Shown here in pieces: positions 34,472 to 43,665 of a DNA stretch of 64,000 bases. How positions within the stretch are numbered: position 1 is the stretch's first letter; every line of letters begins with the position of its first letter. The notes under the pieces were generated by a model. It was given only the letters and a program-made list of their open reading frames with translations, did no database searches and was not told the origin of the DNA. This DNA comes from Acidobacteriota bacterium (GTDB taxonomy: Bacteria > Acidobacteriota > Terriglobia > Acidiferrales > UBA7541). Both the position numbers and the translations under genes were made by a program. Location of the stretch: NCBI GenBank assembly GCA_003223215.1, contig QHYH01000084.1, positions 310,001 to 374,000 of the forward strand, given 5' to 3'.

Positions 34472-35875
34472 ATGCCCGGCGAAGAGATTTTCTTTCTCTC
34501 CATCAGCGAACTCTCCAAACGCATCGAATCCAAAAAGCTTTCTCCTGTGGAATTGACGGAGCTCTACCTCGACCGCAGCCAAAAGTTTGGGCCCCGCTTC
34601 AACGCCTACGCGACTCTTACTCCGGAAATCGCGCTCGAGCAGGCCAAAGCCGCCGAAAGGGATATCCAGCGCGGCCATTATCGCGGCTCGCTCCACGGCA
34701 TTCCCTATGCCGCGAAGGATCTCCTCGCCGTGAAAGGCGTGCCCACGACCTGGGGCGCAAAACCTTTCGTCAATCAGGTTTTCGAATACAACGCCACAAT
34801 CATCGATCACCTGAAGAACGTCGGCGCGGTGATGATCGGCAAAGCCGCGATGATCGAGCTCGCCGGCGGCATGGGCTACCGCTTCGCTTCCGCGTCTTTG
34901 CAAGGGGAAGCGAAAAATCCCTGGGATTCCGCCTGCTGGACTTGCGGCTCTTCCTCCGGTTCGGGAGCTATTGTTGCCGGGGGCCTCGCCGGTTTTGCCA
35001 TCGGCACGGAAACCTGGGGCTCGATCATTTGCCCTTCGGCGTTTTGCGGTGTCAGCGGATTGCGGCCAACCTACGGCCGCGTCAGCCGCTATGGCGCGAT
35101 GGCCCTCGCTCCGTCGATGGACAAGATCGGGCCCATGGCTCGCAGCGCCGAAGATTGCGCGCGAATTTTTGCCGCCATTGCCGGGCACGATCCAAAAGAC
35201 CGCGGTACGATTGCCATCGACAAGGCCGCTTTCACGTACTCGCCTTCGGTTGAAATGCGCAAGCTCCGCGTCGGCTGGCTTCACAATGCCTGGAACTCTT
35301 TCGATGGCGGAAGCGCAAGGCCCGTTGCGGCAGCAAGATCAGTCTTGAAAAAAATCTTCAGCGGCATGAAGGAAACCTCCTTGCCGGTTGGCCCGTGGGA
35401 AGAGGCTGCCTCCCTGATCGTACAGGTGGAGTCGGCCGCTTCCTTCCGCCCGCTGATTCGCTCAGGAAAAATCAGCGAACTGACCGATCCGCTCGGGCAG
35501 GTCTCTGGCTACTTGAACGAGCAATATTCCGCAGCAGACTATGGACAAGCCCTCAAAGTGCGCGAGATTCTGCAAAAGAAAATGGATGCGATTTTTGAGG
35601 ACTTCGACGTGCTCGTCGCTCCATCGCAGCCGGTTCCCGCCACCCCGCTCACGCTCAATCTGGAAACCGGCCTGGCATTTCCTGATCCGCTGGGCGCCAT
35701 TGGCAACCTTTGCGGGTTGCCGGCGCTCTCCGTTCCCTGTGGTTTCACCGAAAAGAATCTACCGATTGGACTCGAGTTCGTGGCCGGCGCGGGCGACGAC
35801 ATCGTCGTCATTCAAGCCGCGCGAGCGTTCCAGCAACACACCGATTGGCACCGGCGGCACCCGAAGATCCACTAG
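34472..35875 (+). CDS. Amidase-signature family hydrolase
   Basis: This 467-aa amidase (GatA/AtzF/6-aminohexanoate hydrolase superfamily) uses a Ser-cisSer-Lys triad. The Lys is about 82 in PYAAKDLLAVKGVPT. The Gly/Ser signature is TCGSSSGSGAIVAGGLAGFA (about 158-177), and the nucleophilic Ser is about 184 in GTETWGSIICPSAFCG. The usual TGGS at the nucleophile is TWGS here, so the pocket next to the nucleophile carries an aromatic residue. Substrate is unknown. No gatB or gatC is nearby, so it is not assigned to the tRNA amidotransferase. TGAGGAGCC precedes the ATG. Confidence 0.92.
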   Translation: MPGEEIFFLSISELSKRIESKKLSPVELTELYLDRSQKFGPRFNAYATLTPEIALEQAKAAERDIQRGHYRGSLHGIPYAAKDLLAVKGVPTTWGAKPFVNQVFEYNATIIDHLKNVGAVMIGKAAMIELAGGMGYRFASASLQGEAKNPWDSACWTCGSSSGSGAIVAGGLAGFAIGTETWGSIICPSAFCGVSGLRPTYGRVSRYGAMALAPSMDKIGPMARSAEDCARIFAAIAGHDPKDRGTIAIDKAAFTYSPSVEMRKLRVGWLHNAWNSFDGGSARPVAAARSVLKKIFSGMKETSLPVGPWEEAASLIVQVESAASFRPLIRSGKISELTDPLGQVSGYLNEQYSAADYGQALKVREILQKKMDAIFEDFDVLVAPSQPVPATPLTLNLETGLAFPDPLGAIGNLCGLPALSVPCGFTEKNLPIGLEFVAGAGDDIVVIQAARAFQQHTDWHRRHPKIH

Positions 35876-35877
35876 GT

Positions 35878-36022
35878 TCAATTTTTGTTCATAAGCTCGT
35901 GGAGCGCGCGTCGCAGCGCGGTGCGCCTAAAGGGCTTTGCCAGCAGGCGCACCGTGGAATCGAAACGCGAATAGCTCCGGCCGCCCTTTCGCCGTACCCG
36001 GACATGTACAACATGCGAAGTT
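35878..36022 (-). pseudogene. Remnant of a response-regulator receiver domain (C-terminal part)
   Basis: On the minus strand one frame gives ELRMLYMSGYGERAAGAI, matching the beta4 strand and switch region of acidobacterial receivers (usually LFMSGYT/YMSGY). The next frame over continues with DSTVRLLAKPFRRTALRRAL and a stop at 35878, matching the 'LxKPF' Lys segment and last helix. The two pieces need one frameshift to join. No N-terminal half with a phospho-Asp is found upstream. It looks like a decayed fragment of a receiver or hybrid kinase left between the amidase and the DUF421 gene. Confidence 0.45.
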
Positions 36023-36135
36023 CGGACGCTGCCGCCTCCATGGGCGCACCTCCGCGGATAGGTTCTGCCGTTCTTGTCAAATTCCTGGATATGCGATATT
36101 GGGCTTGTGACGTTCTCGAGGAGGGCTAACGCGCG

Positions 36136-36723
36136 ATGCATGAAATTTGGAAAGATTTGTTCGTACTGGGGATTCCTCTGCTCGAAAAAATCCTGCGTCC
36201 CATCTTAGTCTACGCGTTCCTGGTAGTCAGCTTGCGGCTTTCCGGAAAGCGGGAGCTCGTCCAGCTCAATCCTTTTGACCTGGTCGTCCTGCTGACTTTA
36301 TCCAACACCGTGCAAAACGCCATCATCGGCGACGACAACTCTGTGCTCGGCGGAATTATCAGCGCCACCTCCCTGCTTGCCACCAACTTCTTGGTGGTGC
36401 GCTTTCTCTACCGGCACCGCAAGCTCGACCAGTTGGTGGAAGGCCGCGCGGACGTGCTGATCGAAGACGGCAAAGTCCGGACGCAACACCTCAAGACCGA
36501 ACTCATCACCATGGCGCAGCTGGAAGCCGCCGCGCGCAAGCAGGGCTTCAGTTCGCTTTCCGAAGTCAGCCAATGCGTTCTCGAGCCCGGCGGAACGCTC
36601 ACGTTCGTCGGCAAGAAACCTGCCGCAGAGGAAGTGCGACACCACGAATTGCTCGGCAAGGTGGAAAGCCTGGCGCACGAAATCGCCCTGCTGCGCGGGT
36701 CGTGGCCTCCGGCGCGCGCCTAA
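36136..36723 (+). CDS. YetF/DUF421 family membrane protein
   Basis: This 195-aa protein has three N-terminal hydrophobic helices (about residues 18-36, 45-65 and 72-92), then a cytoplasmic alpha/beta domain. Family landmarks are RLSGKRELVQLNPFDLVVLL, LSNTVQNAIIGDDNSVLGGI and LIEDGKVRTQHLKTELITMA. DUF421 proteins of the YetF/YrbG type are widespread in bacteria and lack a settled function. Its TAA directly abuts the stop of the convergent DUF4337 gene, with no room for a terminator between them. Confidence 0.9.
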   Translation: MHEIWKDLFVLGIPLLEKILRPILVYAFLVVSLRLSGKRELVQLNPFDLVVLLTLSNTVQNAIIGDDNSVLGGIISATSLLATNFLVVRFLYRHRKLDQLVEGRADVLIEDGKVRTQHLKTELITMAQLEAAARKQGFSSLSEVSQCVLEPGGTLTFVGKKPAAEEVRHHELLGKVESLAHEIALLRGSWPPARA

Positions 36724-37263
36724 TCAGCGGAGCAGTAGACCAGTTGCGGCGAGCACAACACCGCCCGCGCCCAAGATCATGCCGGCCAGCCAAAAACCTT
36801 TGCGCTTGGTAAGCAGAGTAATGGAGCAGATGACCAGACCGATTTCGAGAAAGGCCTCCCCTGCGTCGAACCGGTCGGCTTTACGACTGGCAAAGTCGCG
36901 CTCCGCTTCCAGGTCCGTGGCCTCCTTGCTGATATCTTCTTTGTCGCTCTGATAGTGTTCCACTTCCTTGAGATACTTCTCTCGAAGGGCTTCACCTTTT
37001 CCCTGATCCATGGCAGCAACCAGGTTGACCACGTCAGAAAAACCTTGCGTTTCGTGAAGGCGCACGCTTTTTGCCTGATATTGCGCCCATTTGTCGGCCG
37101 CCTGACTTTGCCGTAGCAATTCCTCGGTGTGCGCCCGGTGCCCCAGCAGCGTCACACCGGCAACCAACACGGCCATGATCGAAATGGTGATCGATACCGG
37201 AAGAACCAGCGGGTGGTCCGCGGGTTCGTGGTGTCCTTCTGGAAGTTCGATGCCTTCAGGCAT
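36724..37263 (-). CDS. DUF4337 family membrane protein
   Basis: This 179-aa protein has an N-terminal helix (ISIMAVLVAGVTLLG), a charged central region with coiled-coil character (HTEELLRQSQAADKWAQYQA; KEDISKEATDLEAERDFAS), and two C-terminal helices (LEIGLVICSITLLTK; FWLAGMILGAGGVVLAATGL). That topology and the 'DKWAQYQAKSVR' segment are characteristic of DUF4337, function unknown. It starts 30 bp after hemL and could be the last gene of the leftward haem operon. Confidence 0.85.
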   Translation of the reverse strand: MPEGIELPEGHHEPADHPLVLPVSITISIMAVLVAGVTLLGHRAHTEELLRQSQAADKWAQYQAKSVRLHETQGFSDVVNLVAAMDQGKGEALREKYLKEVEHYQSDKEDISKEATDLEAERDFASRKADRFDAGEAFLEIGLVICSITLLTKRKGFWLAGMILGAGGVVLAATGLLLR

Positions 37264-37293
37264 GCCTGTTTGCTCCTACTGTTTGAATCGGAA

Positions 37294-38625
37294 TCAGACG
37301 GCAGGTTCGGCGGCGGCCATGACCTGTAAAGCTTCATGAGCAGCGGCCAGGGTGCGGTCGATGTTTTCAGAAGTGTGCGCCGCGGAGAGGAACGCCGCTT
37401 CGAACTGCGAAGGCGCGAAGAAGACTCCCCTCGCCAGCATCTCCCGGAAGAATCGTGCGTAGCGTTCTGTATCCGAACGCTTCGCGTCGGCATAATTTCT
37501 TACCGGCCCGGTCGTGAAAAAGACCGTCGCGAGCGAGCCGATGGCGTTGATCTGAGCGGCGATTTCGGCGCGCTCCGACTCGGCGCGCAAACCGCGCACC
37601 AGCCGCTCGGCCAGTCTGGTCATCTCCTCGTACAACCCCGGTTTTGTGAGTTGCCCGAGCGCCGCGATTCCCGCCCGCATGGCCAGCGGATTTCCCGCCA
37701 GCGTTCCGGCCTGATAGACCGGGCCGAGCGGCGCAACGTGATTCATCCATTCCGCGCGGCCACCATACGCGGCCACAGGAACTCCTCCGCCGATGATTTT
37801 GCCGAGTGTCGTCAGATCTCCCTCGATGCCAAGAAGCTCTTGCGCGGAGCCGTTGCGCAGGCGAAACCCGGTGATGACTTCATCGACGATGAGCAGCGCC
37901 CCGTCCCGTTGCGTGATTTCCCGGAGGCCTTTCAGGAACCCGCTTTCCGGTAGAACGACCCCCATGTTTGCCGCGATGGGTTCCACAATGACCGCCGCAA
38001 TTTTTCCTTTGTGCGTTGCAAAAACCTTCTCAACCGCTTCGGGATCGTTGTACGGAACATTCAACGTCAACCCAGCCAGCGCTTGCGGCACGCCGGGACA
38101 CTCCGCGATGCCCAGCGTCGCGAGGCCCGAACCCGCTTGCGAAAGGAAACTGTCCGCGTGCCCGTGGTAACAGCCTTCGAATTTGACGATGAAATCGCGC
38201 TTCGTGACGCCGCGGGCCAGCCGCACCGCGCTCATTGTGGCTTCGGTGCCACTTGAAACAAAGCGAATTTTTTCCAGGAAAGGGATGGCCTGGGTGATGA
38301 GCGTGGCGAGCTCCAGCTCGAGTTCCGTGGTCACGCCAAAGCTCGTGCCGCGTCGGGCCTGGTCGGCGATGGCATCGGCAATCGCCGGATTCGAATGCCC
38401 GAGAAGGATCGCTCCCCACGAGCAAACGTAGTCGAGCAGCTCGTTGCCGTCCGCGTCGTAGAGAAATTGTCCGCCGGCGCGGTCGATTACCAGCGGCTCT
38501 CCGCCCACGGAGCGAAACGCCCGAACGGGACTGTTCACTCCGCCGACCAAAACCCTTTCGGCGCGCGCGAAAATTTCCCGCGAACGCCGCCGCTCGGTTT
38601 TCAGTATGGTTTGCGTTTTGCTCAT
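37294..38625 (-). CDS. hemL: Glutamate-1-semialdehyde 2,1-aminomutase
   Basis: HemL converts glutamate-1-semialdehyde to 5-aminolevulinate, the second step of the C5 haem pathway, with pyridoxal or pyridoxamine phosphate. The 443-aa fold-type I aminotransferase has ARAERVLVGGVNSPVRAFRS at the start, FVSSGTEATMSAVRLARG, DEVITGFR and the PLP lysine in TTLGKIIGGGVPVAAYGG. It sits next to hemB, which uses its product. Gap to hemB is 33 bp. Confidence 0.97.
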   Translation of the reverse strand: MSKTQTILKTERRRSREIFARAERVLVGGVNSPVRAFRSVGGEPLVIDRAGGQFLYDADGNELLDYVCSWGAILLGHSNPAIADAIADQARRGTSFGVTTELELELATLITQAIPFLEKIRFVSSGTEATMSAVRLARGVTKRDFIVKFEGCYHGHADSFLSQAGSGLATLGIAECPGVPQALAGLTLNVPYNDPEAVEKVFATHKGKIAAVIVEPIAANMGVVLPESGFLKGLREITQRDGALLIVDEVITGFRLRNGSAQELLGIEGDLTTLGKIIGGGVPVAAYGGRAEWMNHVAPLGPVYQAGTLAGNPLAMRAGIAALGQLTKPGLYEEMTRLAERLVRGLRAESERAEIAAQINAIGSLATVFFTTGPVRNYADAKRSDTERYARFFREMLARGVFFAPSQFEAAFLSAAHTSENIDRTLAAAHEALQVMAAAEPAV

Positions 38626-38658
38626 CTGATCTTATTTAGACACTTCCTCTGCCCCCGG

Positions 38659-39636
38659 CTAGCACGCCTTCATCCACCGCGCCACGTCCTTGGCATGGTA
38701 GGTCAAGATGTGGTCCGCGCCGGCGCGCTGGACGCCCGTCAAGATTTCGAGAACCACCCGCTTTTCGTCGAGCCAGCCGTTTTGCGCCGCGGCTTTTACC
38801 ATCGCGTATTCGCCGCTGACGTTGTACGCGCCCACGGGAACCTCAAAGGCTTCGCGCACGCGCCAGATCACGTCGAGATACGGCAGCGCGGGCTTGACCA
38901 TCACCATGTCCGCGCCTTCTTCCAAGTCCAGCCGCACTTCTTTCAGCGCCTCGCGCGCGTTCGCGGGATCCATCTGATAGCTGCGGCGGTCGCCGAATTG
39001 CGGCGCGGACTGTGCAGCTTCGCGAAATGGCCCGTAAAATCCGGAGCAGTATTTTGCCGCGTAGGAAAGAATGGCGATGTTCTCAAATCTGTTTTCATCG
39101 AGCATTTTTCGAATTGCGCCGACGCGGCCGTCCATCATGTCCGAAGGCGCGACAATGTCGGCGCCGGCGCGCGCGTGCGAAAGCGCCTGCTGCGCCAGAA
39201 TCTCGAGTGTCGGGTCATTCGCCACTTCTCCGTGCTCGATGACGCCGCAGTGGCCGTGATCGGTGTATTCGCACAGGCAGACGTCGGTAATGACCAGCAA
39301 TTTCAGATTGGCCTTTCGAATGCCCTCGATGGCGCGCTGCACCACGCCTTGCGAACCGAGTGAACTCGCGCCGCGCGGATCCTTCGTTTCCGGCAGGCCA
39401 AAGAGAATCACCGCGGGGATGCCGAGCGACTCCACTTCCCTCGACTCTTCCACGAGCTGGTCGGCAGACTGCTGAAAAATGTTCGGCATCGAAGCGACTT
39501 CCAGGCGTACGTTCTTCCCGGGGCACACAAACATCGGATAAATCAAGCCGGCGGTCGTCAAGCGCGTCTCGCGGACCACGCTGCGCAGTGCTTCGGTGCG
39601 GCGTAAGCGCCGGGGCCGATGCGTCGGGAAACTCAT
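38659..39636 (-). CDS. hemB: Porphobilinogen synthase (5-aminolevulinate dehydratase)
   Basis: HemB condenses two 5-aminolevulinates to porphobilinogen. The 325-aa enzyme has the two Schiff-base lysines in [14 protein letters not shown] and [13 protein letters not shown]. The metal site [14 protein letters not shown] keeps three Cys, which indicates a zinc-dependent type. The start overlaps the hemD stop by 4 bp. Confidence 0.97.
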   Translation of the reverse strand: MSFPTHRPRRLRRTEALRSVVRETRLTTAGLIYPMFVCPGKNVRLEVASMPNIFQQSADQLVEESREVESLGIPAVILFGLPETKDPRGASSLGSQGVVQRAIEGIRKANLKLLVITDVCLCEYTDHGHCGVIEHGEVANDPTLEILAQQALSHARAGADIVAPSDMMDGRVGAIRKMLDENRFENIAILSYAAKYCSGFYGPFREAAQSAPQFGDRRSYQMDPANAREALKEVRLDLEEGADMVMVKPALPYLDVIWRVREAFEVPVGAYNVSGEYAMVKAAAQNGWLDEKRVVLEILTGVQRAGADHILTYHAKDVARWMKAC

Positions 39637-40451
39637 GCTCGTTTGACTCCTGCCGGAGCGGCCTTCGCGGCGGCGAAATGCCCTTCCAAAGCTTCAACCA
39701 CTGAGACGGCGGTCGTATCTTGAGCAACGACGGCGCGCTCGACGCCCGCTTTACGCAAAGCATTCGCGGTAACAGGCCCGACCGCGGTGACGGCCAGCTT
39801 ACCCTGGAGCTCCTGCAACCGCGTGGCACCAACGAGTTCCGCAAAATGTTGTACCGCCGATGGACTAAAAAACAAAATCGCGTCTGCTTGGCCGTTCAGA
39901 ATCTTCTCGAGTCCCTCGGTCTCCGCGGGCCGCCGTGTGCGATAGGCAATCACTTCGGTGACCTGGGCACCAAACCGCGCGAGCGCCGCGGGCAGGTCCG
40001 GGTTGGCGCGATCGCTGCGCGGCAGCAGCACCCTGGTGCCCTGGAGCTTGCTGCCCAACTCATTCGCGAGAGCAACGCCGTTGTGCGTCACGGCGACGTA
40101 CTCCACGGGAAGATCCGCACTTCGTGCGGAGTCTGCCGTCACCGGACCCACGCACGCAACGCGCACTCGGCTGTCGGTTCTCATCAGCGGCCGCTGCAAA
40201 TCCGCGGCTCTTTCGATCAGGGCGCGAACGGCTTGCGCGCTGGTAAGAATCAGCCAGTCAAACTGCTGCATCTTCGTGATGGCGCGATCGAGCGGCGCGA
40301 AATCGTCCGGCTCCGCAAAGGACACGAGCGGGAACAACACCGGAGTTGCTCCGCGCGCGGAAAGTTCCCGAGCAAGGTCCTCACACGCGGCCGCCGCGCG
40401 CGTAATCACCACGCGCTTCCCCCCGACGGAACTCCGACAATTCTCAGGCAC
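39633..40451 (-). CDS. hemD: Uroporphyrinogen-III synthase
   Basis: HemD closes and inverts ring D of hydroxymethylbilane. Sequence conservation in this family is low; supporting features are [20 protein letters not shown] at the N-terminus, [30 protein letters not shown] and the second-domain [17 protein letters not shown] and [16 protein letters not shown]. Position between hemC and hemB makes the call secure. I choose GTG 40451 (272 aa), which overlaps the hemC end by 8 bp; a start at 40523 would add 24 residues read entirely within hemC. Confidence 0.92.
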   Translation of the reverse strand: MPENCRSSVGGKRVVITRAAAACEDLARELSARGATPVLFPLVSFAEPDDFAPLDRAITKMQQFDWLILTSAQAVRALIERAADLQRPLMRTDSRVRVACVGPVTADSARSADLPVEYVAVTHNGVALANELGSKLQGTRVLLPRSDRANPDLPAALARFGAQVTEVIAYRTRRPAETEGLEKILNGQADAILFFSPSAVQHFAELVGATRLQELQGKLAVTAVGPVTANALRKAGVERAVVAQDTTAVSVVEALEGHFAAAKAAPAGVKRA

Positions 40452-41361
40452 GGTGCCGACCCACTTCCTCAAGGATAGACTGCGCGCCCGCGTCAACGAG
40501 CAAGCGTGCCATGTGCTCGCCAAGTTGCGCCGCTTGCTCGGGTTCGGCGGCTGCGTGCTGCTTCACGCATTGCGCGCCATCCACAGAACACACACAGGCA
40601 TCCATGTGAAGTGCGCCTCGCTCGACGCGCGCCCACGCGCCCATAGGCACTTGGCATCCGCCGTGCAACGCGCCCAGAAGCGCGCGTTCCGCAATCACCG
40701 CGGCGCGGGTTTCCGGGTCATCGAGGGGCGCCAGCAAATCCTGGGCTTCCCGGTCGTTCAAGCGGCATTCCACGGCGATCGCGCCTTGCCCCACCGCGGG
40801 CATGCATACTTCCGGAGAAAGAACCTCGGAAATGCGCTGGCTGAATCCCAACCGGTCCAATCCTGCCTTGGAAACGACCACTGCTTCGTATTCCCCGCTT
40901 TGCACTTTGCGCAAGCGCGTGTCCACGTTGCCACGCAGGTCGCGCAAGTCGAGATCCGGGCGAACATGGCGCAGCTGCGCCTGACGCCGCAAGCTGCTCG
41001 TGCCCACGCGCGCTGCGTGACGCAGGTCTGCGAGCGTCGAACCCACCAGGCAATCGCGCACGTCATCGCGCTTGCAGACGGCGGGAAACGTCACCCGGGA
41101 AGGAATGTCGGTAGGAATGTCTTTGACGCTGTGCACGGCCATGTCGATGGTTTGCTCGAGCAGCGCTTCTTCCAGTTCTTTGATGAAAATGCCCTTGCTG
41201 CCGATTTGCGCCACCGGCGAGTGCAGCATTTTGTCGCCCGCCGTTTTGATGATGACGATTTCCGGCTCGATGCCGGTCGCTGCAAAAAGCCGCTTGCGAA
41301 TAGACTCCGCCTGCCATCTGGCAAGCAGGCTCCCGCGGGTTCCGATGCGCAAGGTCCTCAA
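40444..41361 (-). CDS. hemC: Hydroxymethylbilane synthase (porphobilinogen deaminase)
   Basis: HemC polymerises four porphobilinogens on a dipyrromethane cofactor. The 305-aa protein starts RIGTRGSLLARWQAESIRKR, has HSVKDIPTDIPSRVTFPAVC, GTSSLRRQAQLRHVRPDL, and the cofactor-attaching Cys in LLGALHGGCQVPMGAW. The start overlaps the hemA stop by 4 bp, so hemA-hemC-hemD-hemB form a tightly coupled block. Confidence 0.97.
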   Translation of the reverse strand: MRTLRIGTRGSLLARWQAESIRKRLFAATGIEPEIVIIKTAGDKMLHSPVAQIGSKGIFIKELEEALLEQTIDMAVHSVKDIPTDIPSRVTFPAVCKRDDVRDCLVGSTLADLRHAARVGTSSLRRQAQLRHVRPDLDLRDLRGNVDTRLRKVQSGEYEAVVVSKAGLDRLGFSQRISEVLSPEVCMPAVGQGAIAVECRLNDREAQDLLAPLDDPETRAAVIAERALLGALHGGCQVPMGAWARVERGALHMDACVCSVDGAQCVKQHAAAEPEQAAQLGEHMARLLVDAGAQSILEEVGRHRA

Positions 41362-42635
41362 GATTTCTCCCGGTTTAAAAGGAATAGGTCGCGCAGCGCC
41401 TCGACGCTTTGCACCTTTCGGCGCAGATCTTTTTCGCCCCGCAAGCGCTGGGCCGGCCCGAGCAGCAAGCTTTCGAGGATTTCATCCATTAGTTTTTCAA
41501 CCAGGGTGCGGTCCGCCTCGGTCAAGTGCTGGATGGATGCCACGCGGGCACGGATGAACTGATCGCGCTCCTCGCGCATTTTTGTGCGCAGCTCATTGAC
41601 CAGGCCGACCAGCTCGACGCCCGCCTGCCAGGATAAAAATTTTCCTACCTGCTGTTCGACGATGCTATCGGCTTTGGGAATTTCGTTCTCCCGGGCCTGG
41701 CGGTTCTGCGCCACGATTTCGGTGAGATCGTCGATGTTGTAAACATAGACGTTGTAGAGCTTCCCCACGGTGCCGTCGACATTTCTTGGCAAACCAAGAT
41801 CCATCAGGAACATTGCGCGGTTGCTGCGCCTGTCCATTGCCCGTTCAACGGCTTCGCGGCGCAAAACCGGTTCTTCGGCCGATACCGAGGTGACGATCAC
41901 GTCCGGCACCGGAAGCGCCTTTTCCCACTCGCCCCACGGCAGCACTTCTCCACGATATTGTTTGGCCAGCCCGTCGGCGCGCTCCTTCGAGCGATTCATT
42001 ACAAAAAGACGCGCAATGCCGCGATCCCGCAGCTGAGCAATCACCTGCTCGCTGATGGTGCCGGCGCCAAGAACCAGCGCACTGCGATCGTGCAGTTTTC
42101 CGAAGATGCGTTCGGCCAGTTTGACGCCGGCGGAAGCCACGGACATCGGCCGTGCCCCCAGCTCGGTCTCCGCGCGCACGCGCTTGCCGACCTCGAGCGC
42201 GCTCTGAAACAGGCGATTCAGCACCGGTCCCGTAGCGCCTTGCTCGTGCGCGACCCGATAAGCTTCGCGCACCTGGCCAAGAATTTCGGCTTCGCCGAGC
42301 ATCATGGAGTCGAGCCCTGCGGCGACACGGAACAGATGCCGTACCGCCTCGCCGTCATAGTGGTGGTATAACGACGTTCCCAGGACGTCCATGCGCACGG
42401 AATGAAATTCGCTCAGGAACGTGGAAAGCCCCGGCGCGCATTCGCGCGAAGTTTCCGGCGGCACACCATACACTTCGCTGCGATTGCAAGTCGAGAGCAC
42501 CAGCGTTTCCTCGAGAATGCCCTTCGAGCGGAGTTCCTCGGAAGCGCGGCGTGCCTGGTCGGCGGTGAAGGACACCCGCTCGCGCACCTCGACGGGCGCG
42601 GTGCGATGGTTCAATCCAACGAGAACGATCTCCAT
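41358..42635 (-). CDS. hemA: Glutamyl-tRNA reductase
   Basis: HemA performs the first committed step of C5 haem synthesis, reducing glutamyl-tRNA to glutamate-1-semialdehyde with NADPH. The 425-aa protein starts MEIVLVGLNHRTAPVEVRE, has the catalytic Cys in STCNRSEVYG, NADP-binding GAGTISEQVIAQLRDRG, and a C-terminal helical dimerisation domain. The ATG at 42635 is chosen because family members start here; the same frame is open 34 residues further upstream, into hemX. It is 20 bp after hemX. Confidence 0.97.
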   Translation of the reverse strand: MEIVLVGLNHRTAPVEVRERVSFTADQARRASEELRSKGILEETLVLSTCNRSEVYGVPPETSRECAPGLSTFLSEFHSVRMDVLGTSLYHHYDGEAVRHLFRVAAGLDSMMLGEAEILGQVREAYRVAHEQGATGPVLNRLFQSALEVGKRVRAETELGARPMSVASAGVKLAERIFGKLHDRSALVLGAGTISEQVIAQLRDRGIARLFVMNRSKERADGLAKQYRGEVLPWGEWEKALPVPDVIVTSVSAEEPVLRREAVERAMDRRSNRAMFLMDLGLPRNVDGTVGKLYNVYVYNIDDLTEIVAQNRQARENEIPKADSIVEQQVGKFLSWQAGVELVGLVNELRTKMREERDQFIRARVASIQHLTEADRTLVEKLMDEILESLLLGPAQRLRGEKDLRRKVQSVEALRDLFLLNREKS

Positions 42636-42655
42636 GCCGGACCTAGGACGCTCCT

Positions 42656-43468
42656 TTAAAAAAACCGGTGATTCGCCGAAAGATACAAGTTCACGACCGT
42701 AAAGCTCAGAAAGACAATCAGAAAATTGAAGACACACAGCTTCGAGGCACGCGCGCCGCGCCAGGCGGTCGTCCGCGCCAGCCGGAAGTACACCGCGTAC
42801 AAAATCAGGACGAGCAGCGTGACCGCATACTTGGGGTCGTAGAAAGAATACTTGCTACTCAACCGGTAGACCCACAGGAAACCGAAGGCCGTCCCAACGG
42901 TGATGCAGGCTAAGCCTATCAAAACACTGGATCGGCTCATGCGTTCGAGCAGCTCGAGCGGCGGCAGGCGCCAAACCACGTCACCCATCCTGTGGTTGCG
43001 AAGGAAACGCTCCTCAATGAGGAAGGTCAAGCTCAACACACAGGAAAGGGTAAACGCCGCGTACGCCAAGATGTTGAGGGCCACGTGAAAAGCAAACGTT
43101 GGCCCGTGCGCATCCGGAGGCGAGAGTTTATCGGCGGGCGCAAGATGGGCAGCGACAAAAAATACGAGAATGAAGGGCAGCACCAGTGCTCCGACCGACC
43201 GCTGGCGGTGGTAGAGCTCGAGGCCCAGATAGGTAAGCCCCAGCAACCAGCCAAACAGGGACATGGCTCCGTATAAATCATGATACGGAACCGTGTGCGC
43301 CCCTTCGGATCTCTCGAGCAAGACAAAGTAGTGCATCACCAAGCCTGCGGCCAGCAGCAGCGTTCCCAGCCGGCCGGTGAGCGCTTTTCCGGTATTCAAA
43401 AAGATCAGATACAGCGCGAGACTCAACGCGTAAGCAACGACGGTGGAAATGAAAAGGGCGTAGTGCAC
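42656..43468 (-). CDS. hemX: HemX/CcsA-like cytochrome c assembly membrane protein
   Basis: This protein of about 270 aa has eight hydrophobic segments and the CcsA/CcmC-type features HTVPYHDLYGAMSLFGWLLG, HVALNILAYAAFTLSCVLSL and a WVYRLSSKYSFYDPK region. Placed directly before hemA, it matches HemX, which in Bacillus lowers the HemA level; the wider family handles haem for cytochrome c assembly. The start is uncertain: GTG 43468 has AGGT 8 bases upstream, and GTG 43498 would add ten polar residues. It is the first gene of the leftward haem operon. Confidence 0.85.
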   Translation of the reverse strand: MHYALFISTVVAYALSLALYLIFLNTGKALTGRLGTLLLAAGLVMHYFVLLERSEGAHTVPYHDLYGAMSLFGWLLGLTYLGLELYHRQRSVGALVLPFILVFFVAAHLAPADKLSPPDAHGPTFAFHVALNILAYAAFTLSCVLSLTFLIEERFLRNHRMGDVVWRLPPLELLERMSRSSVLIGLACITVGTAFGFLWVYRLSSKYSFYDPKYAVTLLVLILYAVYFRLARTTAWRGARASKLCVFNFLIVFLSFTVVNLYLSANHRFF

Positions 43469-43665
43469 TCGTCTACCTGTTACGCATGGGAGCCGCACCG
43501 AACAAACAGCAACTAGCAGCTGCCTGTTAGGCCGCGTGCGCCCGCAGCGATGGACCTTTGAGTATAACTTACACGGCTGCCGACCCGCACGGCGTGAGCG
43601 AGGTCAGGGTGCTTGGCCCGGCAAGACCTGTTAAGATTGGTTGTTCTCGAACTGCTGGAAAGGAC
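43469..43665. promoter_or_regulatory. Divergent control region of the two haem operons
   Basis: These 197 bp separate hemX (-) from hemE (+) and must hold both promoters. A TATAAC hexamer lies at 43563-43568 on the plus strand, about 100 bp before hemE, but I see no good -35 at the usual distance. No Fur-, Fnr- or Irr-type palindrome is obvious. The call rests on gene arrangement. Confidence 0.4.

Noticed and set aside
40452-40523. An earlier hemD start at 40523
   Set aside because: It adds 24 residues read out of frame through the hemC 3' end; GTG 40451 overlaps hemC by only 8 bp and gives a normal length.
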